From positions 1 to 64,000 of the forward strand of contig NZ_BLIG01000039.1 in the NCBI RefSeq assembly GCF_009811415.1: DNA of 64,000 nt, read 5' to 3'. Shown piece by piece: positions 47,876-56,465 of this stretch. The DNA comes from Alteromonas sp. KUL106 (GTDB lineage: Bacteria; Pseudomonadota; Gammaproteobacteria; Enterobacterales; Alteromonadaceae). The number at the start of each line of letters is the position of its first letter. Position 1 is the stretch's first letter. Both the position numbers and the translations under genes were made by a program. The notes beneath the pieces were generated by a model that saw only the letters and a list, made by a program, of their open reading frames with translations, searched no databases and was not told the origin of the DNA.

Positions 47876-50446
47876 TTACTGCGAAGTGAGCGCTATTTTT
47901 TCACGCCAACTTTCAACACTCATGGGTTTGTCCAAATAAAAGCCTTGGAAAGCGCTGCACCCACACGCTTTAGCTTGCTCAAGCTGATGCGTGGTTTCGA
48001 TGCCTTCTGCCACTGTATCTAAATGAAGCGCTTTGGCCATGTTGCAAATACTCGTGATTAACAGTGTTTTCTGCGCCGAGCCTTCCATTGCTTCTATAAA
48101 TACTCTATCAACTTTTAATTCTTTTATGGGCAAATCTTGGAGGTAATTCAGGTTTGATTCGCCTATTCCAAAATCGTCAATTGATAGAGAAAAACCTTGT
48201 TCGGCGAGTTCTCTCACGCGATACTGAATGATGCTTACCCCCCTAATTAGCGAGCCCTCTGTCAATTCTAGCGTTAAGCTTTTATGCGCTACCTGCCATT
48301 TATTGACGATTGCCACAAACTTACTGACAAAATCAGCTCTTGCCAAATGCTTAGCACTGATATTAATAGACAGCTTGGTGTCTATCTGTTGAGATTGGCA
48401 TTCTTTGAGTAATTTACACGCTTCATTGCAAACCCATAATCCAAAATCGGCGATATGTTCGTTTTCTTCAGCTATCGGAATAAATTCGGTGGGATTGACT
48501 ATGCCTAAATGTGGATGCTTCCATCTCAGCAATACTTCCGAGCTAATAACATTGTTCAGCCCATCATACTGAGGCTGTAATTCGATGAATAGCTCGTCGT
48601 TCGAAATTGCTCTACCTAATGAACGCTTAACGTAGCTATAACGTTCAATATCGCTTGCTTTTATGTGGGAATACTCGTTTGCGCTTGGCGGCTTGTCTTT
48701 AAACGTTCGCTGTGGGGTTCGCGCTAAAGTCTCACGTATTTTTTTAAATGAAAAGTGCGTATTAGGCAATGTGCAGCTAATTGTTTGAGTCTCGATCGTT
48801 AAGAGGCTGTTGTGAAGCGTTATGGGCAGTAAAATATGTTCATGTAGCAGGTTAGCGTAGTTTTTCGCGACATGAATCGCGTCGGATTCTTCCTCGAAAT
48901 ATTGGTCAACGTGAACAAAAAAGGCTCCCCTTCCGCATTTAAACACTCTTGCTTTATGGACGCTTTTATCTTCGAAAACCCGCATAAATCGGCTAGCTAA
49001 AATACGGGATAAGTAATCGATAGTTGGCTCACCAAAAGCTTCTTCGTACTCATTGAAATTGCAAATATTCACGCGAATGAATACGGACAGAGGTTTTGAC
49101 TCACTGCCAACGCGGGCCTTTTCAGCGAGGTAACGTTCAAATTGATGTTGATTAGGAAGACCTGTCACTGCATCTGTTAGTGCGAGTTGCTTGAAGTGTT
49201 CCAGTTCAACGTGATGAGATGAAACATCTCTTATGGTAGCCACGACCAACTGCTGACCGTTGATGATACAAGGCGATAAATTCACATCACAAGAAATACG
49301 CTTCCCGTTCTTATGACGCAAACATTCCGTGACAACCCGCTTTTCAGCGCAAATATTCAATCCTTTAGCCCGCTCAGAAAAATAAGAGGGCGCATCGCTG
49401 TTTTGTACTTTTGTGGAAATTAATCTTACGTCTTGCCCTATCAACTCATCAGGTTCAAAACCTAAAACGACAGAGAGGTAGTCGTTAGACGATAAAATCG
49501 TACCATTTTCATCTATGCATAACACAACGCTATCGACGTTGTTTAACAATGTAGCTAAGTAGTTAGTGTAGTTATGCTGCGACTCAGAAAGTCGCTGAAC
49601 GTCAGTTTCATCTTGAGCGGTACCATAAAAACGCGTGACCTTTACACCTCTTTTTTTACCCTTCTCGACTTGCAAAAATGCCGAAAGCTTAACACTTTTC
49701 GTTTGTCCCTGCTTATCTCGAAAATTAAAGTGCATAGTAAATTCTCGGTCGCCTTTCAGCGCCTTCGTTATTTTGCGTCTTAACGCTACCCTATCACTCA
49801 ATGTAAGCATAGAGAGAACTTCACGGAGGCTCACACTTTTTATCTGCGGCATTCCCAATAGCTTTTTCATGACTTCAGTTGATGAAAAAACACTGGAAAA
49901 CCTATCTATTTCCCACGCCCCTACCTTTGAGATTGAACACACTTTTTCTAAAAGGGATAACTGCTCTGAGAGCTTATCAGAATAGGGGTGTCTTACGAGT
50001 TCGTACTGGTAACTCACTTCTACTTTTTGACGTGTGATATCGATAAGTGCATGTTGCCGGGCGTTCAGCACGTTATGCTGCACAAAAGTGAGGAAAACGC
50101 CCATGACTTCCCCTTGAATATCTCGAATCATTGCAACAACAATGTGACTGCTGGAATATTGCTGAAGCGAATCAGGTAACTCAAATTCCTCTGACGGAAT
50201 AGGCGCACTGAGCGGCGTGAGAGGAAGCATGAGCAAAACGTGGGAAGGAAAAATAATACTTTCAGCATCTTTAAAGCTGTGATTAGCATCGCTAGCAACA
50301 ATTGTAGCTCGCCCGGTATTGGGATTAATTGATGCCAATAACATGCACAGAGCGTGGGCTTTCGCTTTATTTTCATTTAACAACGCTGTGACGTTGTGCT
50401 GCGTTGTTCGTACTGTCGATAACATGCGTTCACTGCGTAAGTCCAT
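47876..50446 (-). CDS. PAS-GGDEF-EAL cyclic-di-GMP signalling protein
   Basis: An 856-residue cytosolic protein with no membrane segment. After a region of about 160 residues resembling a GAF fold, there are two PAS-like segments (about 175-290 and 300-425), then GGDEF (about 425-580) and EAL (about 605-850). The GGDEF signature is degenerate (CGRGAF), so it is not a cyclase. The EAL domain has EVLLRWKHP (EVL in place of EAL), DDFGIGESN, KVDRVFIEAM and VAEGIET, so phosphodiesterase activity is likely retained. The GAF/PAS parts are likely sensor modules. AAGG precedes the ATG 9 bases ahead. Confidence 0.9.
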   Translation of the reverse strand: MDLRSERMLSTVRTTQHNVTALLNENKAKAHALCMLLASINPNTGRATIVASDANHSFKDAESIIFPSHVLLMLPLTPLSAPIPSEEFELPDSLQQYSSSHIVVAMIRDIQGEVMGVFLTFVQHNVLNARQHALIDITRQKVEVSYQYELVRHPYSDKLSEQLSLLEKVCSISKVGAWEIDRFSSVFSSTEVMKKLLGMPQIKSVSLREVLSMLTLSDRVALRRKITKALKGDREFTMHFNFRDKQGQTKSVKLSAFLQVEKGKKRGVKVTRFYGTAQDETDVQRLSESQHNYTNYLATLLNNVDSVVLCIDENGTILSSNDYLSVVLGFEPDELIGQDVRLISTKVQNSDAPSYFSERAKGLNICAEKRVVTECLRHKNGKRISCDVNLSPCIINGQQLVVATIRDVSSHHVELEHFKQLALTDAVTGLPNQHQFERYLAEKARVGSESKPLSVFIRVNICNFNEYEEAFGEPTIDYLSRILASRFMRVFEDKSVHKARVFKCGRGAFFVHVDQYFEEESDAIHVAKNYANLLHEHILLPITLHNSLLTIETQTISCTLPNTHFSFKKIRETLARTPQRTFKDKPPSANEYSHIKASDIERYSYVKRSLGRAISNDELFIELQPQYDGLNNVISSEVLLRWKHPHLGIVNPTEFIPIAEENEHIADFGLWVCNEACKLLKECQSQQIDTKLSINISAKHLARADFVSKFVAIVNKWQVAHKSLTLELTEGSLIRGVSIIQYRVRELAEQGFSLSIDDFGIGESNLNYLQDLPIKELKVDRVFIEAMEGSAQKTLLITSICNMAKALHLDTVAEGIETTHQLEQAKACGCSAFQGFYLDKPMSVESWREKIALTSQ

Positions 50447-50837
50447 CTAGGCAAACCTTCTAATAATCCGTTAATTCAAAAATAGTGACATCACATGATG
50501 TTGATAAGATAAAGGTATCTTTCCTTGTGCACCCTTAAGCCCTGCCGTGTTTTTCCGCATTTTATGATTTTGCAGCGCATCAAGAACAACGCTACAAGTC
50601 GCCCAATAACCACCGTATCAGTTTTTATTGAAGAAAAAAGACCTGCGTTTTTTGCAATATAGCTAACAGTCGTATAAATATCCAGCAGGTTTTAAGGCAC
50701 CAGCGCGCACGCTAACGAGCAATATTGCTAGTGCGAGACTCGGCGTGAAATTTGTGGGAGCGCTCCCCTTTTTCATTTCAGCCCCGTTACAAACTTGGTT
50801 AATGAAAAAGAGCAGCGCTATAAAAATGATTGATTAA
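50447..50837. other. Intergenic region with palindromes upstream of the EAL gene
   Basis: About 390 bases between the cytochrome c' stop and the EAL-protein start on the same strand. It contains an imperfect hairpin with AGCAATATTGCT at its centre (50706-50735) and a LacI-type operator-like palindrome (50756-50769). No small gene is visible. Confidence 0.5.
50756..50769. promoter_or_regulatory. LacI-family operator-like palindrome
   Basis: TGGGAGCGCTCCCC at 50756-50769 matches 13 of 14 bases of TGGGAGCGCTCCCA, the operator of LacI-family regulators of cellobiose and glucoside genes (CebR/CelR type). No LacI gene or sugar gene is in this window, and the nearest start on the minus strand is the EAL gene, 310 bases away. 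It could also be a chance hairpin. Confidence 0.35.
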
Positions 50838-51320
50838 TCAGTCTTTTTTGTAATCGTCATGGCAGGATTTACAGCTTGCGCCAATTTTACCAATAGCAGC
50901 GCGATAGGCACTCTCGTCACCCGTTTTTACAGCGGCTTGAAGACCTTTTGCGGCTGTTTTAAGCGCCATCACTTTTGATTCAACATCTGAAAAATTTTCC
51001 CAAATTTCGTCTTTAGCACCTGTCTCGACATCAAATTTGCGAGTATCCACTGAAAGATAATCGCCCATCATATCAGCCAGTTGCTCAAGGCGAACGGCAT
51101 TCGTTTCCATAACGGTTTCGTCAAATGGTAACGCGCCTTTAGCCATGCCGCCAAGCGGGCCCATGTTGCTGCGAACAAGTTGAAACACTGCTTGACGGTA
51201 TTGTGTTGCTGCTTTAGCGTGTTTTTCTGAAGACGCTTCGGTTACATCAGCAGCTACTGAAGCTGACATTACCAACCCCATCGTTGCCACAGCGACTATC
51301 GCTTTATTAAAAATTTTCAT
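50838..51320 (-). CDS. Cytochrome c' (class II c-type cytochrome)
   Basis: A 160-residue periplasmic cytochrome with a signal peptide cleaved near Ala23/Ala24 (SASVAADVTEAS) and the class-II C-terminal haem site CKSCH (Cys150, Cys153, His154) in GKIGASCKSCHDDYKKD. Four-helix bundle composition fits cytochrome c', which binds NO and may protect against nitrosative stress. AGGGAAC precedes the ATG. The gene is monocistronic and followed by the palindromic intergenic region. Confidence 0.93.
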   Translation of the reverse strand: MKIFNKAIVAVATMGLVMSASVAADVTEASSEKHAKAATQYRQAVFQLVRSNMGPLGGMAKGALPFDETVMETNAVRLEQLADMMGDYLSVDTRKFDVETGAKDEIWENFSDVESKVMALKTAAKGLQAAVKTGDESAYRAAIGKIGASCKSCHDDYKKD

Positions 51321-51375
51321 GCCTGTTCCCTTTGTTTGAATTGATTATATGTGCGTAACACTTATTCAAATATTT

Positions 51376-51560
51376 GTTGTTACCAATACCATTAATCCGC
51401 ATAGAATCCACCACTAAGAAGGGCGAGTTGAATATGTCCGTACTCTTTGTTGTGTCATCTTGATACAGAACCACTGTACCTGAGGTAACGCGCCGCGGTT
51501 ACGAACATGTTAAGTCTCACTAAGTGGGTAATTATCTATGCAGACTGGTAGTACAGGTCT
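51376..51560. repeat. Palindromic repeat element, copy 2
   Basis: An element of about 185 bases with imperfect inverted ends: CCAATACCATTAATCCGCAT at the left (51383-51402) and ATTATCTATGCAGACTGG at the right, read inverted. Its interior (about 51419-51483) is an inverted copy of window positions 1-64. It carries no frame of its own. The same terminal motif occurs at the right end of copy 1, which also carries about 98 bases that this copy lacks. Confidence 0.7.
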
Positions 51561-51670
51561 ATCGTGACGAATAGTTTGAGTCAGCGCAAGAAATATAACG
51601 GTGAATTAGCCGACTAGAAGGATTAACGCCAACGCATCATGTTTGAAGCGTTTTTGGGACATGCAGCCAA

Positions 51671-51932
51671 GTACAGCTTCGGACAGTCACTCAGTTAAAA
51701 CATAACCAGCGTACAGTTTTGGACAGACACTCAGTTAAAACATAACCAGCGTACAGTTTTGGACAGACACTTAGTTGATATGGAAAGCACAGTATTATTG
51801 TGTGATTAGTTTACTGAACCAAGTACAGCTTCGGACAGACACTCAGTTAAAACATACCAACGTACAGTTTTGGACAGACACTCAGAAAATATAGAAAACA
51901 CCGCATAATTGTGTGATTAGTTTACCGAACCG
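51671..51932. repeat. Tandem 40-bp repeats in a higher-order duplication
   Basis: Five units share the core GTACAG-YTTYGGACAGACAC: 51671-51710, 51711-51750, 51751-51790, 51823-51861 and 51862-51901 (approximate ends). The units at 51711 to 51820 (ending in a distinct tail TTGTGTGATTAGTTTACTGA) recur at 51823 to 51931 with about the same spacing. So a 110-base block was duplicated, preceded by one more unit. Units 1-3 abut with no spacers, so this is not a CRISPR array. It lies past the dnaJ terminator, with no protein frame. Confidence 0.85.
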
Positions 51933-51940
51933 TTTAGTGG

Positions 51941-51970
51941 CAAAAAAAAGCCCTCTTAACGAGGGCTTTA
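51941..51970 (-). terminator. Rho-independent terminator of dnaJ
   Basis: AAAGCCCTC (51947-51955) and GAGGGCTTT (51961-51969), followed on the minus strand by TTTTTTTT. Ends the dnaK-dnaJ transcript before the tandem repeats. Confidence 0.93.
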
Positions 51971-51995
51971 GAATCACATTGCGCGTTTTTGACAA

Positions 51996-53126
51996 TTAAT
52001 TAGTTAAATCATCAAAGAACTTCTTAACACCGTCGAAGAAGCCTTGTGCTTTCGGGCTGTGCTTGCTTGACGCTTTACCCATTGACTCTTCCAGTTCTTG
52101 AAGCAGCTCTTTTTGGCGTGATGATAAGTTTACTGGTGTTTCAACCACAACTTTACACATCAGGTCGCCCATAGCCCCGCTGCGCACTGACTTAACGCCT
52201 TTACCGCGAAGGCGGAACATACGCCCGGTTTGCGTTTCTGCGCTAATTTTCAGCTTAACTTTACCGTCTAATGTTGGCACTTCTAGTTCACCGCCTAGAG
52301 CAGCCGTTGTGAAGCTTAGCGGAACTTCACAATATAGGTTATTGCCATCGCGCTTAAAGATATCGTGTTCGCGCACATGAACCTGAACGTACAAGTCACC
52401 TGCCGGCGCACCATTTTCACCTGCTTCACCTTCGCCAGATAGACGGATGCGATCGCCCGTATCTACGCCAGCTGGGATTTTAACGTTAAGGGTCTTGGTC
52501 TTTTCTTTGCGACCATGACCATGACAGCTGTTACACGGATCTTCAATGATCTTGCCTTTGCCCGAACACGTTGGGCAGGTTTGCTGAACAGCGAAGAACC
52601 CTTGGCGCATTTGAACTTGGCCATTACCGTGACAGGTTGGACATGTCTTCGGTGAAGACCCTTTCTTCGCGCCTGAGCCGTCACACACATCACATTCGAC
52701 CAGGGTGGGAACGCGAATGTCCACACTTTTGCCTCGAACCGCTTCTTCCAAGCTCAATTCTAAGTTATAGCGAAGATCTGAACCTTGTCGTGCGCGCGAT
52801 TGACGTCCACCTCGGCCACCGCCAAAGATATCACCAAATACATCGCCAAAAATATCGCCGAAGTCGGCACCACCACCGAAGCCACCGCCACCACGGTTTG
52901 GATCAACACCCGCGTGGCCATATTGGTCGTATGCTGCACGTTTCTGCGAATCTGACAGAATTTCGTAGGCTTCCTGGATTTCTTTAAATTTGTCTTCCAG
53001 GGCTTTATCGCCTTGCGTACGGTCAGGGTGATATTTCATCGCAAGCTTTTTGTACGCTTTTTTAATTTCGCGTTCGCCTGCACTTTTATCTACCCCGAGT
53101 ACTTCGTAGTAGTCTCGTTTCGACAT
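51996..53126 (-). CDS. dnaJ: Co-chaperone DnaJ
   Basis: A 376-residue type I J-protein that stimulates DnaK ATPase and delivers substrates. J domain (1-70, YHPDRT with HPD), a G/F-rich linker (about 75-110), four zinc-binding repeats ([32 protein letters not shown] at about 143-205) and the C-terminal substrate-binding and dimerisation domains. Last gene of grpE-dnaK-dnaJ. Confidence 0.98.
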   Translation of the reverse strand: MSKRDYYEVLGVDKSAGEREIKKAYKKLAMKYHPDRTQGDKALEDKFKEIQEAYEILSDSQKRAAYDQYGHAGVDPNRGGGGFGGGADFGDIFGDVFGDIFGGGRGGRQSRARQGSDLRYNLELSLEEAVRGKSVDIRVPTLVECDVCDGSGAKKGSSPKTCPTCHGNGQVQMRQGFFAVQQTCPTCSGKGKIIEDPCNSCHGHGRKEKTKTLNVKIPAGVDTGDRIRLSGEGEAGENGAPAGDLYVQVHVREHDIFKRDGNNLYCEVPLSFTTAALGGELEVPTLDGKVKLKISAETQTGRMFRLRGKGVKSVRSGAMGDLMCKVVVETPVNLSSRQKELLQELEESMGKASSKHSPKAQGFFDGVKKFFDDLTN

Positions 53127-53245
53127 ATCGTTTACATATCCTACTTTTTGTCAATGAGCATTGCGTGCTCATCGAATCTACATCTGACTGTTGTGAAAGT
53201 AACCTGAATGTATGTTCAATTATCGCCAAGTCATTTACACAACAA

Positions 53246-53274
53246 AGGCGCAACAAGAAATTCCTGCTGCGCCT
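53246..53274. promoter_or_regulatory. Hairpin between dnaK and dnaJ
   Basis: AGGCGCA (53246-53252) and TGCGCCT (53268-53274) with a 15-base loop. It could set the relative amount of dnaK and dnaJ mRNA by partial termination or 3'-end stabilisation, as in other chaperone operons. The 201-base gap holds no other feature. Confidence 0.45.
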
Positions 53275-53327
53275 GAACTGCTAACACGGCCCGCTAACCT
53301 ATTAGATAACGGACCTGACGCAACAGT

Positions 53328-55253
53328 TTACTTCTTGTCGTCGTCTTTCACTTCTTCAAATTCAGCGTCAACAACGTCATCGTCAGCTTTACCAGAAGCT
53401 TGTTGCTCTGCACCTTCAGCGCCACCGGCAGCAGCTTGCTGTGCTTGCGCCGCTTCCATCAGCTTGCTAGATACTTGGATAAGTTCTTGCGTTTTCGCTT
53501 CGATTTCAGCTTTATCTTCGCCTTTAACAGCAGTTTCAAGTGCTGAAAGTGCTTCTTCAATTGGCGCTTTATCGTCTGCACTTAATGCATCGCCAACTTC
53601 TTCAAGTTGTTTACGTGTGGCGTGAACCATACCGTCAGCTTGGTTACGCGCTTGAATCAGCTCTTCAAACTTCCTGTCAGATTCTTTGTTCGCTTCTGCG
53701 TCAGCTACCATTTTTTCAACTTCTTCGTCTGTTAGACCTGAAGAAGCTTTGATAGTGATCTTCTGCTCTTTACCCGTATCTTTATCTTTCGCAGACACGT
53801 GTAGGATACCGTCAGCATCTAGGTCGAATGTTACTTCGATTTGCGGTACACCGCGTGCTGCTGGACGAATACCTTCTAGGTTGAACTGACCAAGAGACTT
53901 GTTGCCACTTGATTGTTTACGCTCACCTTGCAGTACGTGTACTGTTACTGCTGACTGATTGTCTTCAGCAGTTGAGAACGTTTGCGACTTCTTCGTTGGA
54001 ATCGTCGTGTTTTTCTCAATAAGCACGGTCATTACGCCACCCATTGTCTCGATACCTAGAGACAGAGGTGTAACGTCTAGAAGTAGTACGTCTTTAACGT
54101 CACCTGAAAGTACGCCACCTTGAATTGCTGCGCCTACTGCAACGGCTTCATCAGGGTTTACGTCTTTACGTGGCTCTTTGCCGAAGAATTCAGTCACGTA
54201 CTTCTGTACTAGCGGCATACGTGTTTGACCACCAACGAGGATGATGTCATTGATGTCGCCAACAGATAGATCTGAATCCGCTAGCGCCTGCTTAAGTGGC
54301 TCAAGTGAATTCTTAACTAGATCTTCAACCAAAGACTCAAGTTTTGCACGAGTAAGCTTAATAGCTAAGTGCTTAGGACCTGTTGCATCAGCAGTGATGT
54401 AAGGCAGGTTAACTTCAGTCTGTTGTGAAGAAGAAAGCTCAATTTTCGCTTTTTCACCGGCTTCTTTAAGACGCTGCATGGCAAGCGGATCTTTACGAAG
54501 GTCGATGCCTTGGTCTTTCTTGAATTCTTCAACTAGGTAGTTGATAACACGGTTATCAAAGTCTTCACCTCCAAGGTGAGTATCACCATTAGTTGCTAGT
54601 ACTTCAAAGGTGTGCTCGCCGTCTACTTCATCAATTTCAATGATAGAGATATCGAACGTACCACCACCTAGGTCATATACTGCAACAACATTGTCGCCCT
54701 GCTTTTTGTCCATGCCGTAGGCAAGAGCAGCAGCAGTTGGCTCGTTGATAATACGCTTAACTTCAAGACCTGCGATACGACCCGCGTCTTTCGTTGCTTG
54801 ACGCTGAGAGTCGTTGAAGTAAGCAGGAACAGTGATAACTGCGCCAGTTACTTCTTCGCCAAGATAGTCTTCAGCAGTCTTTTTCATTTTCTTAAGTACT
54901 TCAGCAGAAATCTGCGGAGGCGCCATTTTCTCGCCTTTCGCTTCTACCCAAGCATCACCGTTATCAGCACCTACAATTTTGAAAGGCATGATATCGATGT
55001 CGCGCTGTACTTCTTTATCTTGGAAGCGACGACCAATTAGACGCTTGATTGCGAATAACGTGTTAGTCGGGTTAGTTACCGCCTGACGCTTTGCAGACTG
55101 ACCTACCAATGTTTCACCATCGTTTGTGTAAGCGATGATTGAAGGGGTTGTACGATCGCCTTCCGCGTTTTCAATAACGCGAGGTTTGTCGCCGTCTAGA
55201 ACTGCGACACATGAATTCGTTGTACCTAAGTCGATACCTATGATTCTACCCAT
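53328..55253 (-). CDS. dnaK: Chaperone DnaK (Hsp70)
   Basis: A 641-residue Hsp70 with the ATPase domain starting [15 protein letters not shown], a conserved [10 protein letters not shown] phosphate segment, substrate-binding beta-domain from about 390 and a C-terminal lid ending with an acidic tail ([10 protein letters not shown], containing the EEV-like co-chaperone contact). Standard length. Co-oriented with grpE and dnaJ. Confidence 0.99.
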   Translation of the reverse strand: MGRIIGIDLGTTNSCVAVLDGDKPRVIENAEGDRTTPSIIAYTNDGETLVGQSAKRQAVTNPTNTLFAIKRLIGRRFQDKEVQRDIDIMPFKIVGADNGDAWVEAKGEKMAPPQISAEVLKKMKKTAEDYLGEEVTGAVITVPAYFNDSQRQATKDAGRIAGLEVKRIINEPTAAALAYGMDKKQGDNVVAVYDLGGGTFDISIIEIDEVDGEHTFEVLATNGDTHLGGEDFDNRVINYLVEEFKKDQGIDLRKDPLAMQRLKEAGEKAKIELSSSQQTEVNLPYITADATGPKHLAIKLTRAKLESLVEDLVKNSLEPLKQALADSDLSVGDINDIILVGGQTRMPLVQKYVTEFFGKEPRKDVNPDEAVAVGAAIQGGVLSGDVKDVLLLDVTPLSLGIETMGGVMTVLIEKNTTIPTKKSQTFSTAEDNQSAVTVHVLQGERKQSSGNKSLGQFNLEGIRPAARGVPQIEVTFDLDADGILHVSAKDKDTGKEQKITIKASSGLTDEEVEKMVADAEANKESDRKFEELIQARNQADGMVHATRKQLEEVGDALSADDKAPIEEALSALETAVKGEDKAEIEAKTQELIQVSSKLMEAAQAQQAAAGGAEGAEQQASGKADDDVVDAEFEEVKDDDKK

Positions 55254-55371
55254 TTCGTGTCTCCGAATGATTTTCTTAATGCTGTACTTTTAGTGGGGTT
55301 ATTTCCCCGCCTTTTCAATAGATGCCAGTTAAAAAAACTGACATTTCTGTGTGTTTGTCGCAAAAAGCGTA

Positions 55372-55995
55372 TTAAGCTTGCGTATCCACACCGCCGCTTG
55401 GTGCACGCGATACCATTACCATGGCTGGGCGTAGCAAACGGCCGTTAATTTGATAACCTTTCTGCATAACCGCCATTACTGTATTTGGCTCGTGGTCTGC
55501 ACTTTCTTGCATCGACATCGCCTGATGCAAATCAGGGTTGAAGGTTTCACCCTGCGGATCAATAAGGCTTAAACCAAATTTCTCAATAGTGCTCAAGAAA
55601 GTTTTGTGTGTCATTTCCACACCTTCCAACAGCGGCTTAATCGCTTCATTGTCGCCATCGGTCAATTCTATTGCACGCTCAAGGTTGTCGATAACCGGTA
55701 GCAGTTCGCCAGCGAAGCGTTCTAGGGCGAATTTACGCGCTTTTTCCACTTCTCCTTCAGCTCGACGACGCGCGTTGTCAGCGTCTGCACGCGCACGAAG
55801 CACACTGTCTTGCTGTTCTTTGATTGTTGCTTGTGCTTCAGAAAGTGCCGTTTCCAGCTCGTAAATGCGCTGTGCATTTTCATCAAGCTCTACACCTTCT
55901 GCTTCAGACGCTTCTACTTGAACTTCTTCTGCACTTTGAACAGTTTCATCAACTGTATTTTCTTGTTCTGCCTGCACGTCGCGATTATCGCTCAT
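55372..55995 (-). CDS. grpE: Nucleotide-exchange factor GrpE
   Basis: A 207-residue GrpE. An acidic N-terminal tail (about 1-60) leads into a long coiled coil (about 55-110) and the C-terminal beta-domain with [12 protein letters not shown] and [17 protein letters not shown], the parts that contact DnaK. The start is the ATG at 55995, since GGAGGT lies just ahead; an earlier ATG at 56058 is not supported. First gene of grpE-dnaK-dnaJ, with a sigma32-like promoter about 80 bases upstream. Confidence 0.97.
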   Translation of the reverse strand: MSDNRDVQAEQENTVDETVQSAEEVQVEASEAEGVELDENAQRIYELETALSEAQATIKEQQDSVLRARADADNARRRAEGEVEKARKFALERFAGELLPVIDNLERAIELTDGDNEAIKPLLEGVEMTHKTFLSTIEKFGLSLIDPQGETFNPDLHQAMSMQESADHEPNTVMAVMQKGYQINGRLLRPAMVMVSRAPSGGVDTQA

Positions 55996-56073
55996 GCCTA
56001 CCTCCACACGTTTTTCTAAATTAGGCATTGCCCAACAACCTAAAATTGTTGGGAACAACTCTGTTGCGCTTAG

Positions 56074-56101
56074 TTATGGGGCTAGTTTGAGAGCGATCAA
56101 G
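56074..56101 (-). promoter_or_regulatory. Sigma32-type heat-shock promoter of grpE
   Basis: On the minus strand CTTGATC (56101-56095; consensus CTTGAAA) is followed after 13 bases by CCCCATAA (56081-56074; consensus CCCCATNT). The leader then contains a stem CCCAACAA/TTGTTGGG (56031-56038 and 56046-56053, plus-strand numbering). Confidence 0.85.
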
Positions 56102-56465
56102 GGTATCCACACAATTTTTGTGGGTGATTTTAAAAAAATATAAAAAAGCCAGACCACAACATGAAAATTGCCTTTCTATCGCTCAACATGGCAGTCGCTT
56201 TTTTAATTATTTTTCTTTGATGCTTTATAAGAAATAATCCAAACGAGATAGTCATGCGCCGTATTTTTAGCCCATTCATCTGCCGTCCTTTAAACCTTTT
56301 TGAGCTTTGACTCTATTTTGTATTCATTCCTGGTACCAGCAGTGGGCCTTATATCAGGCACTTAGGCATTCATTGAAGATGCGTCATATGTGAAAACCGT
56401 GTTAATGTAAGTTCATAAGAAAACGCGCTTTTACAGGCGCTAATACATGCATTTATCTACACGGA
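56102..56465. other. Divergent intergenic region grpE | sensor kinase
   Basis: About 360 bases. The plus-strand part should hold the kinase promoter. A 19-codon hydrophobic frame (56161-56220) has no RBS and is not called. Otherwise nothing named. Confidence 0.4.

Noticed and set aside
51671..51932. Possible CRISPR array in the 40-bp repeats
   Set aside because: The first three units abut directly with no spacers, unit tails differ and no cas gene is present.
56161..56220. 19-residue hydrophobic frame between grpE and the CrbS-like gene
   Set aside because: Single membrane-like helix but no Shine-Dalgarno ahead of the ATG and no other support.
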